DNA of 64,000 bases, from NCBI GenBank assembly GCA_921293015.1, contig OV121086.1, positions 28,754,254-28,818,253 on the forward strand. Direction: 5' to 3'. Made by a program: the position numbers and the translations under genes. A model generated the notes under the pieces. That model ran no database searches. It worked only from the letters and a program-made list of their open reading frames with translations, and was not told where the DNA came from. This stretch comes from Phorcus lineatus (lineage: Eukaryota; Mollusca; Gastropoda; Trochida; Trochidae). This document shows positions 59,301 through 64,000 of this stretch, piece after piece. Every line of letters begins with the position of its first letter. Within the stretch, counting starts at the first letter, position 1.

Positions 59301-61694
59301 TTATATATATAAGTATTTGTATGTGTAAGTAGATTGTAATGTGTGCTGTCAATGGCTTTAATCATTTCACATGTTCCATCAATCAGTTTAAGTTGCACAT
59401 CAGAGTAGATTCTCAATTCTGTGAGATATCTCAATTATGGCCCACACACCATGGGCTACAACCATAAATGTTTCCTGATGTTTCCAATGATTTCCCTCAG
59501 GTAAACGTTCAAAGACAATGAATTAGCCAGGTTATTTTTATATTTTAATAGTTAGTAGATTGTTTAACACGTCGACCCTCCTTTAGATCGGAGGTTGTGA
59601 AGATCCTACCAATAAAAGAATACACTTAACTTGAGTATAGTAACCTCCATAAAAATCTCACAAAAAAGTCTGAAAGAGCCAGCTGTACCAGTTATGAAAA
59701 TGTTTCATGTACTATACTTTCGTTTCATTGGTCGCAGGTGCTTGGTATAACTTGACCCTGTTATAAATGCGATTGTAAAACGCTAAAATGATGTAAAAGT
59801 TAATGCGATTGCATTATGATTTACAATATTTACTTCAATGCAGAAAACAGCTGATGAAATATGAAAATACACATTAATCTACTCGCGATGAGGTCATTTC
59901 TTTTCTTTTGAAAGTTGTAATATATTTTCCTATTGTAATGACAAATTATCAAAGCATATTTATCTAAAAAAAGATTGACAATAAACTAAGCTTCTGACAC
60001 TATAAATCCTGAGATAAGATTACCTTTTGATTATGCAAAACTTTCAAATTGTGTGGTTCCACTTAAACGGTAGATTCTATTTAAAGATTATAGCAATCAA
60101 AAAATGAGAGTAGCAATGATTTTTTAAATATTCTCTTTGCTTATTTATCCTGGGAGGGGGTAAATTTATCAGTGATTTCGTGTCCAACATCAGTCGTAAT
60201 GAACAAGCAAAATACAAAATCACAAAAAACATTACTTTCATGATATCATAAGGTTTATAAAGCATGAACTGATGCTGTTGTGCTAGCTTATGCATTGCTA
60301 AATTTCATTTTACTTCCCTCAAAAGCTTATTGGCTGATAATAATGAAATAAATATTTGTGTTATGTTTAATGATCCACTGTTGAAACTATTAAGGACATC
60401 ACTAAAACATTCGAACCTGAGTTAAGATAAATCATAACGATTGGTAATGTTGATAATTGACAATTCATCTCAATTTCATAAATATACTCTTGCCGTCTAT
60501 AAATATGGGCACTAAGCTTATCTTCATATGGTACACCCTTGATATAATGCTAACCTGGAAACATAAACCTAAATCGGAGCAATCTGATAATATATTTACT
60601 TTTAATTTATATATATATATATATCAGTTATATTTAATAACACTTTTTCTATATATGCAATGTTTTTTTTCATACAGCTTGGAAGAGTCCATTTTACAAG
60701 TTAAGGTGTACATAATCGATAGCGTTTAGGTACGACCCCTTCCCGATTTCCCTTACACTTTTCAAACGCAACAGCATAGGTAATTGAAAGTGAAGGGGTA
60801 AAAAAGCGACACCTTAGTGACCGCAGAAGTTATGAAAGGGAAACGTGTAATTTTTTAATTATTAGAATAATACATGTCATTTGTTATTTTATGGCCTTAA
60901 GTTTCATAGGGACCAAATCAATGTCAAACGAGTAATATTTCCTCAAAAATGTGCCGTAAATACTCGATTTAAAACTGTCCAGTGTGATTGTGTAAAGTTA
61001 TGTTAACTGATTTCACTCCAAGATGAATATCCACTTGGGGACAAAAATAGGTCAATTCAATGCATAATTTGTCACCATACATACATTGACGTGTTTTATT
61101 TCTAATATTTGTAATCATGATGTACTACGATGTTCGAATGTATCATCCACAATTCCCAAACTGAATTAGTAAGGTTAAGAAGAAAATCCGTTGACACGAT
61201 GAAATTCGTAATTATTTAACCAATTTGGATTTAAAACAATTTCATAAACCTTTTCGAAAAGGATTTCCTTTCCACATGAGAGGAACAGCAAATTTTGAAT
61301 AGAGCCTAAGCATTAACTTTGCAATCATTCTTGGGAACGAGTAGAAGAAATATTATTTTCTGATATTTCTACTCCTTATCCGTAGGAATGTTCTTTCATT
61401 TATTGCTTTAGAATGTTGAATGATCTAGAAATCCAAAATTATTATACGAAACAACACTTCAGCACTTCGGTTACATCTTTGTTTTGTTTTGGATCAAACC
61501 TTACCCTACCGCCACTCCCTCAGTCCCGAACAGATCCTCACATTATGTATTCCATTCATTGATTAAATGAAAACATTGAACACTACATCGATGTAAATCG
61601 AAACTAGTAAACAGTCAAGAAATCTTCGTCAGGACTTCTACCATAGGTTATATAAAGAGATCGTGTGTGTTGTTTGAATGATCTTTTGGTTGAG
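59301..61694. other. AT-rich intergenic, no gene
   Basis: A (TA)n run lies at about 60608-60626. Nothing else is supported. Confidence 0.45.
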
Positions 61695-61980
61695 ATGAGG
61701 TGATTTCAGTATATATCAGGGTCATAGTAGTATTGCAGTACGAAAGTCCACAGCATCATATTTGCTGTACATTGCTGTGAAACCTGAGAGCATCGGTAGG
61801 CAGTGAATAAAGAGTGGAACTGCCCTTAGCTTCAGTGTAGCTTTTCACCAAAACCTTACTGCATGTAGAACGATAAGGTTTACTGCATGTAGAACAGTTC
61901 TCGCCTGCAGACGGGATTCGAACCACAGACCTCTTGATCCGAAACCGAACGTACTAACCAATACGCTATCCCGCTTCCCG
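61695..61980 (-). mobile_element. tRNA-derived SINE, copy 4
   Basis: The minus strand starts GGAAGCGGGATAGCGTATTG, with the B-box region GTGGTTCGAATCCCG, and keeps CTACATGCAGTAAGGTTT and CTCAGGTTTCACAGCAATG. The tail toward 61695 is eroded (GAAATCACCTCATCTCA). A 23-bp segment ending ACTGCATGTAGAAC is duplicated in tandem at about 61855-61900. Confidence 0.85.
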
Positions 61981-63009
61981 AATGGCCATTGGGGAAAATA
62001 AATTGATGGTCCAGTAGACCTAGATTCGGCACGCCTTTAAACTAAGTTTGTTACGTGTCAAATTGGGATTCCAAATCGTGCATTCTTAAATGAGTCTGTC
62101 ATAAAATTATGGATAAACATAGGCTACAAATAATACAAAAGACATTAGATAAAGAGACCATTGGTGTTCTTTTAATTTTCTCTTTTATCAAGATCTACTT
62201 TTGATATATTGCACCCTCTATAAAAAAAACCCACAACAGTTAGTTATTCTAAATAGTTTACATCTCAAGCTGGAGGTATTCAGTGTTTAACGCTAACACA
62301 TAATGATTATTAAATCGACTTTAGGGACATAATGCCTTCGATCGAACCAACTAGTTTGGGGCACTTAGAATGTTGATGTGACTCCCAACAGTGACACCTT
62401 AGAATGATGGTGTTTGTCTTAAAGTAACATTTAATCGCAGTGTTTTTCGGATTTAAGAAATTAACAGGATAAATTCAAGAGTACGAGAATAATAAATAAT
62501 GACTAATAGAAGTTGACACATTCTCGAAGACAAACGATTTTTAGTCTTATTAAAGTTTGGGTGATTGAAAAGGAAGAGATGCAAGAAAAAAACATTGGAT
62601 TATACATGAATAGTTTTAGTTTTATTCGATTTGCAGGAGGTACGTACATCAAATAATGCGACTGGGGTGCAAAAGTGCAAAGTGAAAAACTGCTGATGGG
62701 CTATAGTAACTTCAAGACCTCGGATATTTTGTTAATAAAACGAACCACAGTTGATTTAATTTCACTACATTCAACATCCTCGATAAACCAGGGATAAATG
62801 TTCCGTTTGTCTTCGCTTTATCACCCTTGGACTTGTTACCGGGATTTGAAATATTGAAATCATCCGTCCTTGATATTGGTAATTAATTATTTTTTTCCTA
62901 TCAAGTCCGTTTCAATTTGTGTTTGTTTCATAACAATATTCCACAGCTGGTAATTTGGGAACAAATATTCCTTATGAAAACCCCAGGAGTGAACTAAGGA
63001 TAGTTTCGA
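61981..63009. other. AT-rich intergenic, no feature
   Basis: Nothing supported. Confidence 0.4.
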
Positions 63010-63312
63010 GTGTGGGTGAGTTTGGGTTTAACGTGCTTTGAACAATATTTCAGTTATTAAACACGTGGATGACAAGCATCCAAAAGAGAGTGGACAGATA
63101 GGGGAGAAAGGGATCGAAAGGCTTAAGGGAAAAGACGGAAAGAAAGGCATAGTGAGAGATAGACAACAGGTTTTAGAAGGACTCAAATTTAGTCTGGCTT
63201 CTATCCGTCGACCTGTCCAGCTTGGGTGTCCCTACAAGGAGCATGAAAGCTCCAGCTGGCATAGCTCGAAGCACGCAAACCACCACACCACGTTAAGGTA
63301 TCGAGTCCAGTA
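63010..63312 (+). repeat. Repeat family B, copy 2
   Basis: It starts GTGTGGGTGAGTTTGGGTTT and shares its whole length with the minus strand of 58095-58350, plus an extra block AGTGGACAGATAGGGGAGAA and neighbours. A plus frame over 63038-63313 (91 codons) reads HVDDKHPKES...GIVRDRQQVLE. The other copy keeps HVDDKHPKE and GIVRD but then meets stops, so the frame is probably fortuitous or a long-dead coding remnant. Confidence 0.85.
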
Positions 63313-64000
63313 GTGGGGATAGTTACTCAGAATATGAATTACATGTATATAGTTGTATAGAGTTTCTTTCTCATTCTTCATTACCTTAAAACAACTAAAT
63401 CCACATATAATTATACAGAAACTACTTCTATCATAATGAAGACATGTTAAGACATTTAAAGTACATTCAAACAATTTTTTATATCGACATATTTTCCTTA
63501 TCAAACGGCAATCATTACAATAAAAAAAAGTAATGAATTTGGATTTCAAAGAGGCCATAATTTTTACTTTAAACGTCCATCTTTGAACTAAACATAACTC
63601 TGATTGATGTTCACATGAGAGGCAACAGCCCAATGCTTTCAAGTGGTAAATCCAGCTCTTCAAAGAAACTGAAATCCAGGCATAGAGCTTTACAAGAAGA
63701 ATGTGTGGCAGGAACAGTACACTTGATTCACGTAGTGCATGCATCCATAATCACTTTAAACGTGTTTTATTCATTAGGTTATAAATCTTTAAAAAATCGG
63801 ATTTTGCAACTTAATTATTGATAATACTGCTTAAAGACCAGAAACTTTCAGTTTTGTTTTGTGTTCTGTTCATGCTTTATGAAATAAGCGAAAATTTTCA
63901 CTGTAATGTCACATTGTAATTTGAACTATGTTTGGAGTACCTCAGTATCAATATTTCCGAAAAGCGATACTCCAAAAAGTTTCTTGAAACAGATTAGGAG
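63313..64000. other. Right flank; one unexplained long open frame
   Basis: A 170-codon minus-strand frame (63232-63744) crosses from unique DNA into repeat B copy 2. It has no domain, and its C-terminal 27 codons are repeat sequence, which argues against a gene. A plus frame at 63615-63821 is Ser/Lys-rich at its start and is equally unsupported. Confidence 0.35.

Overview
The window looks like animal nuclear DNA, most likely from a marine mollusc and probably a gastropod. It is AT-rich, almost gene-free, and contains no bacterial gene organisation, rRNA or CRISPR. The organism call rests on tRNA-derived SINEs, CR1/RTE-like LINE tails, a Tc1/mariner transposase tail, hAT- and Mutator-like miniature transposons and several tandem satellites. 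Their consensus words resemble molluscan repeats I know from memory; no database search was possible.

One host gene is supported, on the minus strand. Exon A (coding 22499-23443, acceptor at 23468/23469, consensus GTAAGT donor at 22498) encodes a signal peptide, a polybasic cluster, a charged linker and a low-complexity Gly/Asp/Phe domain with GDGF words. Exon B (16860-16971), 5.5 kb downstream, is an excellent second exon. It has a consensus acceptor and donor, it is open only in the frame exon A's phase requires, and it encodes a compact six-cysteine module. A weak candidate terminal exon with an AATAAA signal lies at 13337-13404 and 12901-12906. I cannot name the protein. It is probably a secreted, matrix-like or precursor protein.

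Layout. 0-10 kb: two SINEs, a 3-copy tandem repeat and an hAT-like MITE. 10.8-13 kb: a ~150-bp tandem array and a hairpin-rich inverted-repeat element. 13-24 kb: the host gene, with a MITE in its long intron and a decayed tandem repeat just upstream of exon A. 24-30 kb: mostly featureless. 30-33.4 kb: a ~24-bp array, a 63-bp satellite, a large palindrome and a SINE. 40.8-44 kb: a 25-bp satellite with higher-order structure, a dispersed duplication and a 218-bp tandem duplication. 44-48.5 kb: three dead LINE 3' ends, all on the minus strand. 49-51 kb: a foldback element and another hAT-like MITE. 54 kb: a second kind of SINE. 57.5-58.6 kb: a nested stack (repeat inside a Mutator-like MITE inside a Tc1 transposase). 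61-63.3 kb: a SINE and a second copy of the nested repeat.

No cooperating gene set is visible. The interest lies in the unrecognised secreted protein and in the layered mobile-element history.
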